Positions 1 to 9,048 are shown, counted from the first letter of the stretch. The stretch is DNA of 64,000 bases from Gulosibacter molinativorax (GCF_003010915.2 NZ_CP028426.1:1426001-1490000), one strand, 5' to 3'. Numbers and translations: made by a program. Notes: generated from the sequence alone by a model not told the origin.

Positions 1-123
1 GGCGGCTTGAGCCGGTTTCGAGACACTCAAGGAACGAAAGGCGATGCGCTCCAAGCGCGCATAGTGACGCCGCCAGGGACCCAAGAATCCGCGGCCAAAA
101 GGCTGTCGTGAGCCGCAGTGCAG

Positions 124-490
124 TCAATCCGTCACGACGCCGGCTCGCACCAAGTATTTCCGGAGGTTATGCGTCAGCGGCACCGAATCGACCTCATCGC
201 CACGAAACCAGCGTGCATCCGCAGCATCGTCGCCCGCGCGCAGACTCCCGCCAACCACCCGCGCCACAAAATCATGCACCTCAACCACGCGCCCGTCGTC
301 CGTCGGGATGTCAACGACCCAAAGTTCGCGCCCGAGCTCGATGACGAGCCCGGTCTCCTCGCGCGCCTCGCGGACCGCGGCCTGAGCGGGCGACTCGCCG
401 GGTTCCGCCTTGCCGCCCGGGAACCGAAAGTCGCCATTGCTCGGGAAGCACTATCCCAATGGCAACTGCTGGCGGATTCCCCGCCTTCAT
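124..490 (-). pseudogene. NUDIX hydrolase, frameshifted
   Basis: The minus strand encodes a clear NUDIX box: the stretch beginning FPGGKAEPGESPAQAAVREA continues with REETG, which fits GX5EX7REUXEEXGU. The reading frame runs to a stop at 124-126. No ATG, GTG or TTG lies upstream before an in-frame stop near position 450. The preceding frame, opening at the ATG at 488-490, encodes AVAIGIVLP, which resembles the first NUDIX strand, and joins the body by a one-base shift near position 443. This is either a frameshifted gene or a sequencing error. The intact protein would hydrolyse a nucleoside diphosphate linked to another group; the substrate cannot be told. Positions 1-123 show nothing recognisable. 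Confidence 0.6.
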
Positions 491-510
491 TCGATTGCTA
501 GCCTGGCCGG

Positions 511-1641
511 GTGCCAACGTCCACCTGTACCCACCGTGTTGCTCCGTCGCGGTTATCCACGCATGCGGTGATAGTGGGCGCCCTCATCGGCGCGCTGCCG
601 CTCGCCCTCGTGGGTTGTGCATCCGCCCCGGGGGAACTGCGATGGGAAGACGTCATCGAGGATCGACCGTTCGTCGAGCTGACCACCCCGCTCGCCGGCT
701 TCGAGAGCACGCCGGTCGACAAATCAGCCGCGAACCGAGTGGACACGGTGAGTCACGTGTATCGGGTCGAATCGGTGCACGTCAGCGATCTCGTGACGGC
801 TGAAGTGCTCGCCGACTACGGTTTTGGGAACACGCGTTATGAGCGCGAGATCCCCACTGAAGGGCTCGTCGCGCCCGACGGCTACGACTTTGCCGCGGCG
901 AGGGTCACCGTCGATTCGAAACCGTACGCCCCGGTGACGACGCACCTGGCCGAAGGCACCGTTCAGCTCGTAGTCGCCAATGAGAATGGCAGCGAGACGT
1001 ATTCGATCAGTCAGCCTCGCCTCGACAACACGTTCCTCTTCCTTGTTCCCGAAGACGCCGAACCGAACGACGTTGTCTTGGAAGTGACGTCCCGTGGGTC
1101 GAGTCAACAACTGAGTCTGCTCGACGGTTCACGCGTCCGCTCCGACAATGAAGAAATGTACGGCTGCATCAATGTCGTCGGGTTCGTGGCTGGCCAGGAC
1201 GCCTACGCCAGCGCGACTGACGAGTACGGCAATGTGGACGAGCTCTACGCCTACGTCCAGTCAGCAGATCTCTACCCTGCATCGGATGCGTACGGCATTC
1301 CGGAATCGGGACAGGTGTTCCTCCGAGTTCAAGTCGTCGTAGGTCAATCGTTCTACACGGCTACTAGCCCGTCGGGGTCGTTCAGCAACATCCCTCCTTC
1401 GCCCGCGAGCACCGCGTCCCTCCGCCTCGACGACGGCGCCTCGATCGAGGCCTTCGCGGTGAAACCAATCGGAGGCGCCGGGGAAGTCGAGATCTGGTTC
1501 GAGATCCCAAACACCCTCGAGTCAGGCGAATTCGTGGCCGATCTGTCCCCCTATCCGCGACGAGACGGACTCGACGAGGCGTTCGGTGACATCGCCCTGG
1601 AGGCATCCTTATCGTTCACCTATGACGAGGGGACGCACTAA
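511..1641 (+). CDS. Secreted lipoprotein, paralogue of the next gene
   Basis: This 376-residue protein starts at GTG. Its N-terminus has basic residues, a hydrophobic stretch (residues 19-34) and a lipobox LVGC with Cys36, so it should be a lipid-anchored protein outside the membrane. No known domain was recognised. The middle part (FLFLVPEDAEPNDVVLEVTS and LSLLDGSRVRSD) is clearly related to the next gene, so the two arose by duplication. Its TAA shares a base with the ATG of the next gene, which implies translational coupling. Both are rich in acidic and beta-type residues, typical of extracytoplasmic beta-sandwich proteins. The function is unknown. Confidence 0.75.
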   Translation: MPTSTCTHRVAPSRLSTHAVIVGALIGALPLALVGCASAPGELRWEDVIEDRPFVELTTPLAGFESTPVDKSAANRVDTVSHVYRVESVHVSDLVTAEVLADYGFGNTRYEREIPTEGLVAPDGYDFAAARVTVDSKPYAPVTTHLAEGTVQLVVANENGSETYSISQPRLDNTFLFLVPEDAEPNDVVLEVTSRGSSQQLSLLDGSRVRSDNEEMYGCINVVGFVAGQDAYASATDEYGNVDELYAYVQSADLYPASDAYGIPESGQVFLRVQVVVGQSFYTATSPSGSFSNIPPSPASTASLRLDDGASIEAFAVKPIGGAGEVEIWFEIPNTLESGEFVADLSPYPRRDGLDEAFGDIALEASLSFTYDEGTH

Positions 1642-2714
1642 TGGCACACGTCGCGATGCACCCTCGGCGCTCGACTCGGATCGCCGCTGCAATAGCGCTC
1701 GCTTCGGGACTGTGGCTTTCCGGGTGTTCTGCCGACTCGGCCACCGAGGCAGCGCCACTGTCCGGCACCACCATCTCGGCAACGGGAGCTCTGCCGCGAA
1801 CCACCTACGATGCGCATCCTCACGACCGCGAACACGTGCTCGAGGTTCCGGGTGCCGCATTCTGGGTCAACCAGACGGCCCTCACCGATTCGGTGCCGTG
1901 GGATGTGGGAGCGGATCTTGTCGAATCGTTGCCCGAGGATGCGGAGCCGACATTCGACTCCATTCATTCCTCCGCGGGCGAGGAGTTTCTCATCGTGCAG
2001 GTCCTGGGCGCGGCACCGACGACGATGCCGCAAGAGCCGCTGTACTTCCCGCATGAGTCTCGCGTCCTCGTCGACGGCGAAGAAGTGCCCGGACTGCACG
2101 GCGCCATCGCGCTCGAGAGCAGTGGTGGTCTCAGTGGCACGAGCGAAACGTGGCTCCTGGTGTCGGTCCCGGAGGGGAGCGCGCCGGACAGTGTTGTACT
2201 CGAGTTCACTCAGGACGACCGCACCCAGCGACTGAGTCTGATCGACGGCACTCGCGTCGAATCGGACGTAGAGGAGTACTACGACACGGTCCTCACGACC
2301 AGCCACGAGGAGGTGTGGTGGGAGTACCGCGACGAGACTCTCCGCGGAGACCTCATCATCACGGCGGGACTCGTCACCGGCGCCCAAGTCACCCCAGCGC
2401 TCGCCCCAGCCGGATGGGCCGAGCCAGGATATACATACCTAGGCGTCGAGCTGGGGCACACCTCGCAGGTACGGGAGTTCACGCACACCGGCCAGATCAC
2501 GCTCACGTTCCAGGACGGCTCCCAGTTGGAACCAATCGATCTCGGCGGCCAGCCAGCCGGCACCGCGCAGGAATCGACGGTGTGGTTTTCCGTGCCGCTC
2601 GACACCGGCTCGGCGACGGTGAGCATCGAGCAAACCGGATCGCTGGACGGTACGAAGCTCGATTTCGGCGTCACCGAGTTCGGGATCACCCTTGAGCCAC
2701 GTCCCGCATCCTAG
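1641..2714 (+). CDS. Secreted lipoprotein, second copy
   Basis: This 357-residue protein has a signal sequence with arginines at residues 9-13, a hydrophobic core and a lipobox LSGC with Cys29. It shares with the upstream gene a segment around residues 175-215 (VPEGSAPDSVVLEFTQ, LSLIDGTRVESD), and both probably form two beta-rich domains. The ATG overlaps the upstream stop by one base, so the pair is cotranslated. No enzyme motif is visible. A role as a surface lipoprotein pair is inferred; the function is unknown. Confidence 0.75.
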   Translation: MAHVAMHPRRSTRIAAAIALASGLWLSGCSADSATEAAPLSGTTISATGALPRTTYDAHPHDREHVLEVPGAAFWVNQTALTDSVPWDVGADLVESLPEDAEPTFDSIHSSAGEEFLIVQVLGAAPTTMPQEPLYFPHESRVLVDGEEVPGLHGAIALESSGGLSGTSETWLLVSVPEGSAPDSVVLEFTQDDRTQRLSLIDGTRVESDVEEYYDTVLTTSHEEVWWEYRDETLRGDLIITAGLVTGAQVTPALAPAGWAEPGYTYLGVELGHTSQVREFTHTGQITLTFQDGSQLEPIDLGGQPAGTAQESTVWFSVPLDTGSATVSIEQTGSLDGTKLDFGVTEFGITLEPRPAS

Positions 2715-2737
2715 ACAGCGACCCGGTCTCATCTAGC

Positions 2738-3040
2738 TCAGTCCCGAATCGGCGATCCCTGCACGTCGAACTGGAACCCGCCAAACTCGCCAGAGAGGAT
2801 GGGCCTCGCCGACTCGATGGCGTCGCGCACTTCCTGGAGCTGCAGCGACGCCTGATGCGCATCCGCCGACTCCCAGAGCTCGACAACATAAACCGTGTCG
2901 GGATCCTCGTTGTTCGTACCAACCTCGTAAAGCATGCAGCCAACCTCGCGGAGCGCATCGTTACGCGCCGTCAGGATGGCCACCAGTTCGTCACGCTTCC
3001 CCGGAATCGCACCGAGCGTACCTACGTTCGCGAATGTCAT
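2738..3040 (-). CDS. Antibiotic biosynthesis monooxygenase (ABM) domain protein
   Basis: This protein of about 100 residues fits the ABM/YgiN family of small dimeric ferredoxin-fold enzymes. The order is GTLGAIPGKRDELVAIL, then LYEVGTNNEDPDTVYVVELW, then a helix with AHQASLQLQEVRD. Known members act as quinol monooxygenases or heme-degrading enzymes, but the family is broad and the substrate here is unknown. The start is uncertain. ATG at 3038-3040 gives the usual family length; ATG at 3062-3064 adds eight residues and sits beside a tandem 15-bp repeat (3065-3094). No strong ribosome binding site precedes either. Confidence 0.75.
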   Translation of the reverse strand: MTFANVGTLGAIPGKRDELVAILTARNDALREVGCMLYEVGTNNEDPDTVYVVELWESADAHQASLQLQEVRDAIESARPILSGEFGGFQFDVQGSPIRD

Positions 3041-3268
3041 GGCCGCAACGTAAACGGACGCCATGTCGGATGGCTGAACGTCGGATGGCTGAACAGCGAC
3101 TCGGTTTAGCCGGCCTTCCGTGTTAGCGCACCCAGGGAGGACCCTCTCGGTCTCCACTAGCGAGCAAGGCGGTTGCGCTCGTGATTCGCCCCTAGATTGC
3201 GATCGGCGTGCTGATAAATCAAAGTGTAAATTTGGCGATCGGTCTCGAATTACCGCTGCGCGCAAAGA

Positions 3269-3302
3269 CCCGGACAGCCTGAAATTCGCAGGGTTGTCCG
3301 GG
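3269..3302 (-). terminator. Hairpin after the NAD(P)-binding gene
   Basis: An inverted repeat has outer arms CCCGGACA and TGTCCGGG (3269-3276, 3295-3302) and inner arms CCTG/CAGG. It lies 20 bp beyond the stop of the leftward gene 3322-4008. It is probably that gene's terminator. There is only a weak T run, as is usual in high-GC actinobacteria. Confidence 0.6.
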
Positions 3303-3321
3303 CCTACTCTCCTTCTGAGAC

Positions 3322-4008
3322 TTAGCGGATGGCTTCCGCGATCGGGGTCTCGCCTTGGTAGAAGTTCACCGTCTGGTCGATCGCGGCGTTGTTCGCGACC
3401 ACGTGCGTGATGACATCGGCGACGAGCTCGCGCGGGGTGTCGGTTTCCCCAGCGGCCGGCTTACGGCCATCGATGTTCGCGTGTTCGTCGGCGATCACGA
3501 CCTTTCCGGTCGACGGCTCGAGCGTGAGCATGCCCGGCCCGAGGATCGTGTAGTCGAGCCCGCTCTTGCGGAGGTATGCATCCGCACCGTGCTTCGCCTT
3601 GGCGTACGGGTAGAACGAGTCGCTCGGGTCCAGTCGGTCAAGATCGTCGCCAACGGATGCGTAGGACACGATGACGTACCGGGTCACGCCGGCCTGCGCC
3701 GCGGCATCCATCGACCGCACCGCGGCCTCGTAGTCGACCGCGTTCGTGCGCGCCGGATTCCCACCGCCCGCACCAGCGGAAAAGACGACCGCATCCGCGC
3801 CGGCAAAGGCGCCCGCGAGCGTCGCCGTGTCGGCCGACTCGATGTCGAGCACGACCGGGTTGGCACCGACCGCTTCGACGTCATCCGCGTGATCGGGGTT
3901 CCGGACGATGGAGTACACCTCGTAGCCGGCATCCTTGAGCTTCGGGGCGGCAAGCAGGGCAACCTTGCCGTGTCCGCCGATGATCACTACGCGCTTGGAA
4001 TCTGTCAT
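3322..4008 (-). CDS. Atypical SDR, NAD(P)H-binding (SDR_a5-like)
   Basis: This 228-residue protein has a Rossmann fold that opens RVVIIGGHGKVALLAAPKL, with the GxxGxxA dinucleotide motif. The second strand is followed by IVRNP, where an arginine suits NADP(H). Further conserved parts are DAVVFSAGAGGG, VTRYVIVSYASVGDD and YPYAKAKHGADAYLRKSGLDY, which includes a YxxxK pair. This is the NmrA/YwnB-like atypical SDR group, often redox sensors or epimerase-like enzymes. The start at 4008 is chosen for its GGAG seven bases upstream and because the homologous part begins there; an upstream extension is unlikely. Confidence 0.85.
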   Translation of the reverse strand: MTDSKRVVIIGGHGKVALLAAPKLKDAGYEVYSIVRNPDHADDVEAVGANPVVLDIESADTATLAGAFAGADAVVFSAGAGGGNPARTNAVDYEAAVRSMDAAAQAGVTRYVIVSYASVGDDLDRLDPSDSFYPYAKAKHGADAYLRKSGLDYTILGPGMLTLEPSTGKVVIADEHANIDGRKPAAGETDTPRELVADVITHVVANNAAIDQTVNFYQGETPIAEAIR

Positions 4009-4174
4009 GAGGTGCTCCATTCTGCGCCGATGGGCGCCGTTTGGTTTCCGCATTGGTGGACCGGCGCTCGGTATGCGTCGGGAGTCGCGGCTTCCACCGA
4101 ATACAACGAGGCCGATCCTGAGCTATTCCAGAAATCTCGGAAGAACGCGCAACTTCCGGTCAGAGTTCTCGCTC

Positions 4175-4960
4175 TTAGAGCTTGTCCCAGGTAATGAACA
4201 CCGACGCGGTATCGACCGTCGCACCCATCGACTGATAGGTCGCGATCGCCGGGCCATTGGCCGCTTCCGTGCCGGTCCACATCCCCGTGCATCCGCGGCT
4301 ACGGGCCTCGCCTCGAAGCGCGCCGAGCAGTGCTTTCGCAACGCCTCGACGGCGCCAATCCTTGTCGACCCCCAGCTCATAGACGAACATTTCGGGTTGT
4401 TTGTCTGGATGCCGCATTTCGACTCCGGAGACGAAGCCAACCCCTTCGCCATCCGGCGAGAGGGCAAGAAACAGGATGTGCCCGGGCCGCGACAGGAAGT
4501 CTGCCGCCCCTTCCGCGCTCACCTGGTGATCAAACAGTGCCGAGTTTGCGACAAGCGTGGCCGGATCGTCGGCGGTCACGATGCGGAGGTCGTGCACCGT
4601 CGCGCGCGCGGGTCGTTTTTTCTTCGGTAGCGACTCCACAACGAGTTCGTAGGCATTGATGACCAGGTCCTGCACGAGATCGTCGGTGATGGATGCGCCA
4701 CCCGCGATCGTGATCCAGTGCCGCTTGTTGAGGTGGTAGCCGGGGACGATCGACTCGTGTTCTTGGCGAAGCGCCGTCGCGTATTCGGGTTCGCACTTCA
4801 GCGTGATCACGGGCTCGGCATTGACATCTGAGGCGAGCAGGAACATTTTGTCCGCGACTTTGAACACCTCCGAGTCCGGACCAAACGGGTTTGTCTGTGT
4901 CACTTCGGGAAATTCGAGCGCGATGCGCATCGCGAGCGACTGTATTCTCTGGCCCTCCAT
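4175..4960 (-). CDS. YjbR (MmcQ-like) domain fused to GNAT acetyltransferase
   Basis: This 261-residue protein has two domains. Residues 1-115 match the YjbR/MmcQ family (DUF419): ALEFPEVTQTNPFGPDSEVF, then KCEPEYATALRQ, then GYHLNKRHWITI. Residues about 130-261 are a GNAT N-acetyltransferase with the acetyl-CoA loop VDKDWRRRGVAKALL and an ATYQSMGA helix near the end. YjbR domains have a MotA-like DNA-binding fold, but their role is mostly unknown. The start has an AAGGAG site and overlaps the YhhN gene stop as TGATG, so the two are coupled. The fused form is less common than separate genes. Confidence 0.85.
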   Translation of the reverse strand: MEGQRIQSLAMRIALEFPEVTQTNPFGPDSEVFKVADKMFLLASDVNAEPVITLKCEPEYATALRQEHESIVPGYHLNKRHWITIAGGASITDDLVQDLVINAYELVVESLPKKKRPARATVHDLRIVTADDPATLVANSALFDHQVSAEGAADFLSRPGHILFLALSPDGEGVGFVSGVEMRHPDKQPEMFVYELGVDKDWRRRGVAKALLGALRGEARSRGCTGMWTGTEAANGPAIATYQSMGATVDTASVFITWDKL

Positions 4961-5634
4961 CAGGACTCCTTCTTCGTCTGCTGTTGTGTACACCGCATCA
5001 CCGCGACGACGATCAGCGCCTGTCCCAGCGAATACGTGAGCATGACCCAAAAGCCACTCGCGGGCGGTGCGATGTCGGCGAACGTGCGCAGCGCGATCAT
5101 CGCGTCCGAGACGAAGAAGATCGCACCGCCGAGGCCCGCCACCCGCCCGAGGCCCGTCGACAGCACCGCCATGGTCACAAGCGCGATGCCATAGATCACC
5201 ACAGGAACGAGCAACGACCCGGCTCCCCCGGCGCAGAACACGACAAGGAGCGCAAACGCTGCGAGGTACGGCAGGAGGAGCAGCGGCTGGCGCACCACCG
5301 ACCGACGCCAGCTCGGCGCGAACGCGACGATGTACCAGACCTGCGCGATGAGGAAGCAGCCGACCATCGTCAGGAAGCCAGCATCGCCCGCAACGAACCG
5401 TGGCAGCACATCCCCGAGCCACGAGAAGAACAGCGCGACAATGACAGCCCAAACCAGCCGCCCGCGCGGCCGCACGGTGCCGGCCCAGAGCGCAGCCGCG
5501 AGCAGCGGCATCAGCAGCGACTGGGTCACGTGGGCGAACAGCTCGCCGGGTGCCACAAACTGGGCGATCAAGTGCAAGACCGTGACCGCGGCAAACGAAA
5601 TCAGCAGCGCCACAGCGGAGGCTCGGAGCTTCAT
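4960..5634 (-). CDS. Lysoplasmalogenase family membrane protein (YhhN/TMEM86)
   Basis: This 224-residue integral membrane protein has about eight hydrophobic segments. The conserved acidic motif FFSWLGDVLPRF after the third segment and the later FFVSDAMIALRTF fit the YhhN/TMEM86 family, whose characterised members hydrolyse lysoplasmalogens. The start at 5634 matches the first membrane helix (MKLRASAVALLISFAAV). It follows the SDR gene by 7 bp and overlaps the downstream YjbR-GNAT gene by one base, so SDR, YhhN and YjbR-GNAT form one leftward operon. Confidence 0.85.
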   Translation of the reverse strand: MKLRASAVALLISFAAVTVLHLIAQFVAPGELFAHVTQSLLMPLLAAALWAGTVRPRGRLVWAVIVALFFSWLGDVLPRFVAGDAGFLTMVGCFLIAQVWYIVAFAPSWRRSVVRQPLLLLPYLAAFALLVVFCAGGAGSLLVPVVIYGIALVTMAVLSTGLGRVAGLGGAIFFVSDAMIALRTFADIAPPASGFWVMLTYSLGQALIVVAVMRCTQQQTKKES

Positions 5635-5641
5635 CACGGCG

Positions 5642-6448
5642 TCATTTCTCGCGCCGACCGGTGAACGCATCCATGGTGTTGTTGATGCCGAAGAAGTCCA
5701 TCATTCGATCGAACACTGGGGTCGGAAGCATTCGCACGATAGGAACCACGCGCACGAACGCGGGCAGGACGAGCTGGGACTGGCCCCGTTCGATCGCGCG
5801 GATGATTCGCTCGGCCGTGTCGTCAGGGTCGAGGATCGGCAGAAGCCGCGGGAAGCGTGTGTGCACCCCTTCGAACATGCCGGTATCGATGTAGTACGGA
5901 CAGACGGTGAGTGTGCGGACGCGGGTACGTTCCTTCCGTAGCTCCTGCCGCAGCGACTCGGTGAACCCGAACACCGCGAACTTGCTCGCCGAATAGTCGG
6001 TCTGCTTCGCGACGCCGACGAGGCCCGCCGCGCTCGAGATCGTGACGACCGTGCCTCGCTTGCGCGCGATCATCCCGCCGAGGAAGGCCCGCGTCACCCA
6101 GTACAGCGCGAGCAGGTTTACGCGGTACGTGCGCTCGATGTCGGCATCGGATGCGTCGAGCAACCGCTTCCCCGTGACCACGCCGGCGTTGTTGATCAGC
6201 ACATCCACGTCGCCGGTCTCGAGGGCCACGCGCGCCACGGCCTCGCGGTCGGAGACGTCCACAGCGAACGATTCGGCCCTCGCGCCGCGCCCTCGCACCT
6301 CGTCACGCACGGCCGCGCCGGCCTCCTCAGAGAGATCCCAGATGACCACGCGCGCTCCGCGCTTCGCGGCTTCGAGCGCCATCAGCCGCCCGATGCCGCT
6401 TCCGCCGCCGGTGATCAGCACGGTTTGGCCGCGCAGTCTATGCCCCAT
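5642..6448 (-). CDS. Short-chain dehydrogenase/reductase (SDR16C-like)
   Basis: This 268-residue classical SDR has the cofactor motif TGGGSGIG (residues 14-21), the structural NNAG and the catalytic Ser (TISSAAG) and YSASK. The long hydrophobic C-terminal part (LVLPAFVRVVPIVRMLP) resembles retinol-dehydrogenase-like members that sit at membranes and oxidise or reduce lipid alcohols. The aspartate in WDLSEE after the second strand suggests NAD(H). A GAGGAG site precedes the ATG. The aldehyde dehydrogenase directly upstream suggests a two-step alcohol-aldehyde-acid pathway. Confidence 0.88.
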   Translation of the reverse strand: MGHRLRGQTVLITGGGSGIGRLMALEAAKRGARVVIWDLSEEAGAAVRDEVRGRGARAESFAVDVSDREAVARVALETGDVDVLINNAGVVTGKRLLDASDADIERTYRVNLLALYWVTRAFLGGMIARKRGTVVTISSAAGLVGVAKQTDYSASKFAVFGFTESLRQELRKERTRVRTLTVCPYYIDTGMFEGVHTRFPRLLPILDPDDTAERIIRAIERGQSQLVLPAFVRVVPIVRMLPTPVFDRMMDFFGINNTMDAFTGRREK

Positions 6449-6488
6449 TGGTTCTCCTCGTTGAGTGGGTCGTGCTGTGAGCGAGTCG

Positions 6489-7955
6489 CTACGGAATCCG
6501 CCGCAGGATGCGCGCTCCGGCAGACATCACGCCCGCCCAGCGCTCGTGCCCGAAACCGTCGGGTCCCGCGATCGGGATGAGTCGCTGGCGCGAGATCGTC
6601 TGCGCATCCGTGTACTTCAGGATGCCCGCAGTGCCGTGTCGCCGCCCGAGGCCGGACTGCTTCATGCCGCCCATCGGTGAGGCGTACGAGCTCCATGTCG
6701 CGGCGTAACCCTCGTTGATGTTGACGGTTCCCGCCCGCAGCCTGCGTGCCACTGATTCACCGTTTCGACGCGACCACACGCTCGCGTTGAGGCCGTACTC
6801 GCTGTCGTTCGCGAGCGCGATGGCCTCGTCATCGGACTCGACGCGGTAAAGGCTCACGACCGGGCCGAAGGTCTCTTCGCGATGGGCGATCATGCCCGGG
6901 CCGACATCCACGAGCACGGTCGGTTCGTAGAACAGTTCCCCCAGATCCGGCCGACGCCTGCCGCCTGCGAGCACTCGCGCGCCCTTGTCCACAGCATCCG
7001 CCACATGGGATTCGACGGTCGCAAGCTGCCGCTCGCTAATCAGCCTGCCCATGTCGATGCCCCAGTCGTATCCGGGGCCGAGACGCAGCGCCTCGGTGTG
7101 CTCGACGAACTTCGCGCAGAACTCATCCCAGTGCGCAGCGTGCACGTAGAGCCGCTCCGTCGAGATGCAGAGCTGCCCGGCGTTCGCGAAGCTCGCGCGC
7201 ACGGCCCCGGGCGCGGCGCGATCGACGTCCGCGTCCTCGAGCACGAGGAGCGGGTTCTTGCCGCCGAGCTCGGCCGAGAATCCGATCAGCCGCTCGGCGC
7301 ACTGGCGGGCGACGACTCGCCCCGTTGCCGTCGAGCCCGTGAACATCACGAAGTCGGCCCGCTCGATAACCGCGCCACCGATCTCGGCGCCCGGTCCGTG
7401 CACGATCTGCAGCACGCCCTTGGGTAGCCCGGCCTCCAGCAGGAGTTCGAGCAACCGGTCGGCAATTCGCGGGGTGAGCCGATCCGGCTTCAGCACGACC
7501 GCGTTTCCCGCGATGAGCGCAGGCAGTGAGTCGGTCGCTGGCAGCGTGAACGGGTAGTTCCACGGCGTAATGATGCCGACGACGCCCTTCGGCACCCGCA
7601 CCTCGGTCGTAGTCGTGAGCAACGGAATCGCGCCGCGCTTGCCCCGCGAGCGCAAAAGCGCCGGGCCGTGGTTCGCGACGTGGCCCGACCACAGCACGAC
7701 ATCCGTGAGCTCTTCGAAGGCGTCGCGCCGTGACTTGCCGGTCTCATGCTGGATGAGGTCGAGGAGCTCGGCCTCGCGGTCGAGCACGAGTCGGCCAAAC
7801 GCCAGGATGATGCGCGCGCGCTCGCGCAGCGAGGACTGCGCCCAGAGGCGTTGGCTGCGACGAGCCGTTTCGAAGGCGGCTTCGACATGGGCGATGGTCG
7901 AAGAAAGCTGCTCGTCGGGCTCGTTTTCAGCGGCGAGATTGACAGTCGTTGTCAT
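6489..7955 (-). CDS. Aldehyde dehydrogenase, succinate-semialdehyde dehydrogenase type
   Basis: This 488-residue NAD(P)-dependent aldehyde dehydrogenase has the motifs of the family: IITPWNYPFTLP, the cofactor segment FTGSTATGR, ELGGKNPLLVLEDAD with the general-base Glu, NAGQLCIS with the catalytic Cys, and EETFGPVVSLY. The closest type is SSADH (GabD2-like). It oxidises an aldehyde to the acid, but the true substrate is unknown. The start at 7955 is chosen over an upstream ATG because the homologous region begins there. It lies 40 bp upstream of the SDR gene in the same direction, probably in one operon. Confidence 0.9.
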   Translation of the reverse strand: MTTTVNLAAENEPDEQLSSTIAHVEAAFETARRSQRLWAQSSLRERARIILAFGRLVLDREAELLDLIQHETGKSRRDAFEELTDVVLWSGHVANHGPALLRSRGKRGAIPLLTTTTEVRVPKGVVGIITPWNYPFTLPATDSLPALIAGNAVVLKPDRLTPRIADRLLELLLEAGLPKGVLQIVHGPGAEIGGAVIERADFVMFTGSTATGRVVARQCAERLIGFSAELGGKNPLLVLEDADVDRAAPGAVRASFANAGQLCISTERLYVHAAHWDEFCAKFVEHTEALRLGPGYDWGIDMGRLISERQLATVESHVADAVDKGARVLAGGRRRPDLGELFYEPTVLVDVGPGMIAHREETFGPVVSLYRVESDDEAIALANDSEYGLNASVWSRRNGESVARRLRAGTVNINEGYAATWSSYASPMGGMKQSGLGRRHGTAGILKYTDAQTISRQRLIPIAGPDGFGHERWAGVMSAGARILRRIP

Positions 7956-8028
7956 GCCCCGATGGTATGGCTCGCTGTTCCGAAACTCCCGATGGCCGTG
8001 GCGACCGTACAATTTCGGCGGATCGAGC

Positions 8029-8607
8029 TCACCCCTCAATCAGTGGCACGAACAGATACGCGCCGTGGGCGGAGACCTCGATGCCGCTCTCGTCCTTCGT
8101 CACCAGCAGCATGCGCGAGCGCACGGGAATCACCATCCGACCATCCACCGCGAGCTGCTCAACGAGTTGTTCGGGCAGCTCCCTCGCCTCCGCCGACACC
8201 AGGATGCGGTCAAAGGGTCCATCCTCTGGCCAACCGAGGGTGCCGGGCAGCGCCTCCCGGACCTCGACCCAGGAACGACCCCGCGCATCCAGCGCCTCCC
8301 GCGAGCGCACAACAAGCTCGGGGACGCGCTCAACGCCGATCACCGTGCCTTCAGGCCCCACCAGCTCGCCGAGGAGCGCGGTGGACCAGCCCGACCCCGA
8401 ACCTACGTCGAGGACGCGCTGGCCCGGCTGCACATCGAGCAGGCGCAGCATGTTCGCGACCGTTCGCGGCTGCGAGTTGGTCTGGCCAAAGCCAATCCGA
8501 ATCGGCCCATCGAAACCGGCGCGACCGCGCTGCGAACTCGGCAAAAACGCGGCGCGGTCGACCTCACGCATAACCCGCACCACCGTATCCTCGCCGTGTT
8601 TCGCCAT
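8029..8607 (-). CDS. Protein-L-isoaspartate O-methyltransferase-like
   Basis: This protein of about 192 residues has the PCMT layout: an N-terminal helix with [12 protein letters not shown], the segment [20 protein letters not shown], and the SAM-binding motif [15 protein letters not shown]. The family repairs isoaspartyl residues in damaged proteins. This copy has an NSQP segment where canonical enzymes have TISQP, so activity is likely but not certain. The start is GTG 8613 or ATG 8607. The gene ends 73 bp before the aldehyde dehydrogenase and may head the same leftward operon. Confidence 0.85.
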   Translation of the reverse strand: MAKHGEDTVVRVMREVDRAAFLPSSQRGRAGFDGPIRIGFGQTNSQPRTVANMLRLLDVQPGQRVLDVGSGSGWSTALLGELVGPEGTVIGVERVPELVVRSREALDARGRSWVEVREALPGTLGWPEDGPFDRILVSAEARELPEQLVEQLAVDGRMVIPVRSRMLLVTKDESGIEVSAHGAYLFVPLIEG

Positions 8608-8717
8608 CGTCACCGCCGACTTTCGAGCTCAGTACTTATGCTCGAGTATCCCAGGCCTGGATCAGCAACAGCAGGAGGCCAACTACGCAATCCCACCCCT
8701 CGCAATCGAACCGCGCG

Positions 8718-8990
8718 GTGCACGTGCGCATCACCGGCGTCGTGCAGGGCGTCGGCTACCGCTACTCGTGCCGCGCGGCCGCACTCGAGCGGGGCGTCTC
8801 CGGCTGGGTGCGGAACCGCCCCGACGGGAGCGTCGAGGCGGTTTTTCGCGGGCCGCGGCCGGCGGTGGATGCGCTGCTCACGTGGTGCGAGGCCGGCCCG
8901 CCCGCCGCTCGAGTCACGGCCGTCGAGGTGACCGACGAAGCCACGGCCGAGACCAGCAGCATCCCGGGCGGCGCATTCGAGATTCGCTAG
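8718..8990 (+). CDS. Acylphosphatase
   Basis: This 90-residue protein starts at GTG. Acylphosphatase signature [11 protein letters not shown] carries the phosphate-binding loop and catalytic Arg, and [15 protein letters not shown] carries the catalytic Asn. It hydrolyses acylphosphates such as carbamoyl- or acetyl-phosphate in the cytoplasm. It is transcribed away from PCMT and 66 bp ahead of the exporter gene, which has its own promoter. The family length of about 90 residues is met exactly. Confidence 0.9.
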   Translation: MHVRITGVVQGVGYRYSCRAAALERGVSGWVRNRPDGSVEAVFRGPRPAVDALLTWCEAGPPAARVTAVEVTDEATAETSSIPGGAFEIR

Positions 8991-9019
8991 CAACCGACCA
9001 CACCGCCAACCAAAACCCC

Positions 9020-9048
9020 TCGACTACCGACCATCTGGTCTGTACTAT
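9020..9048 (+). promoter_or_regulatory. Promoter and likely TetR operator of the exporter operon
   Basis: A -35-like TCGACT (9020-9025) and a -10 TACTAT (9043-9048) are spaced by 17 bp, eight bases before the ATG at 9056. Between them lies the inverted repeat GACCA-TC-TGGTC (9029-9040). A repressor bound there would block RNA polymerase. The TetR gene at the end of this operon is the natural candidate, giving autoregulation. Confidence 0.6.

Noticed and set aside
5067..5664. Long plus-strand frames opposite the YhhN and YjbR-GNAT genes
   Set aside because: High-GC antisense shadows with Arg/Pro/Ser-rich low-complexity products and no motifs.
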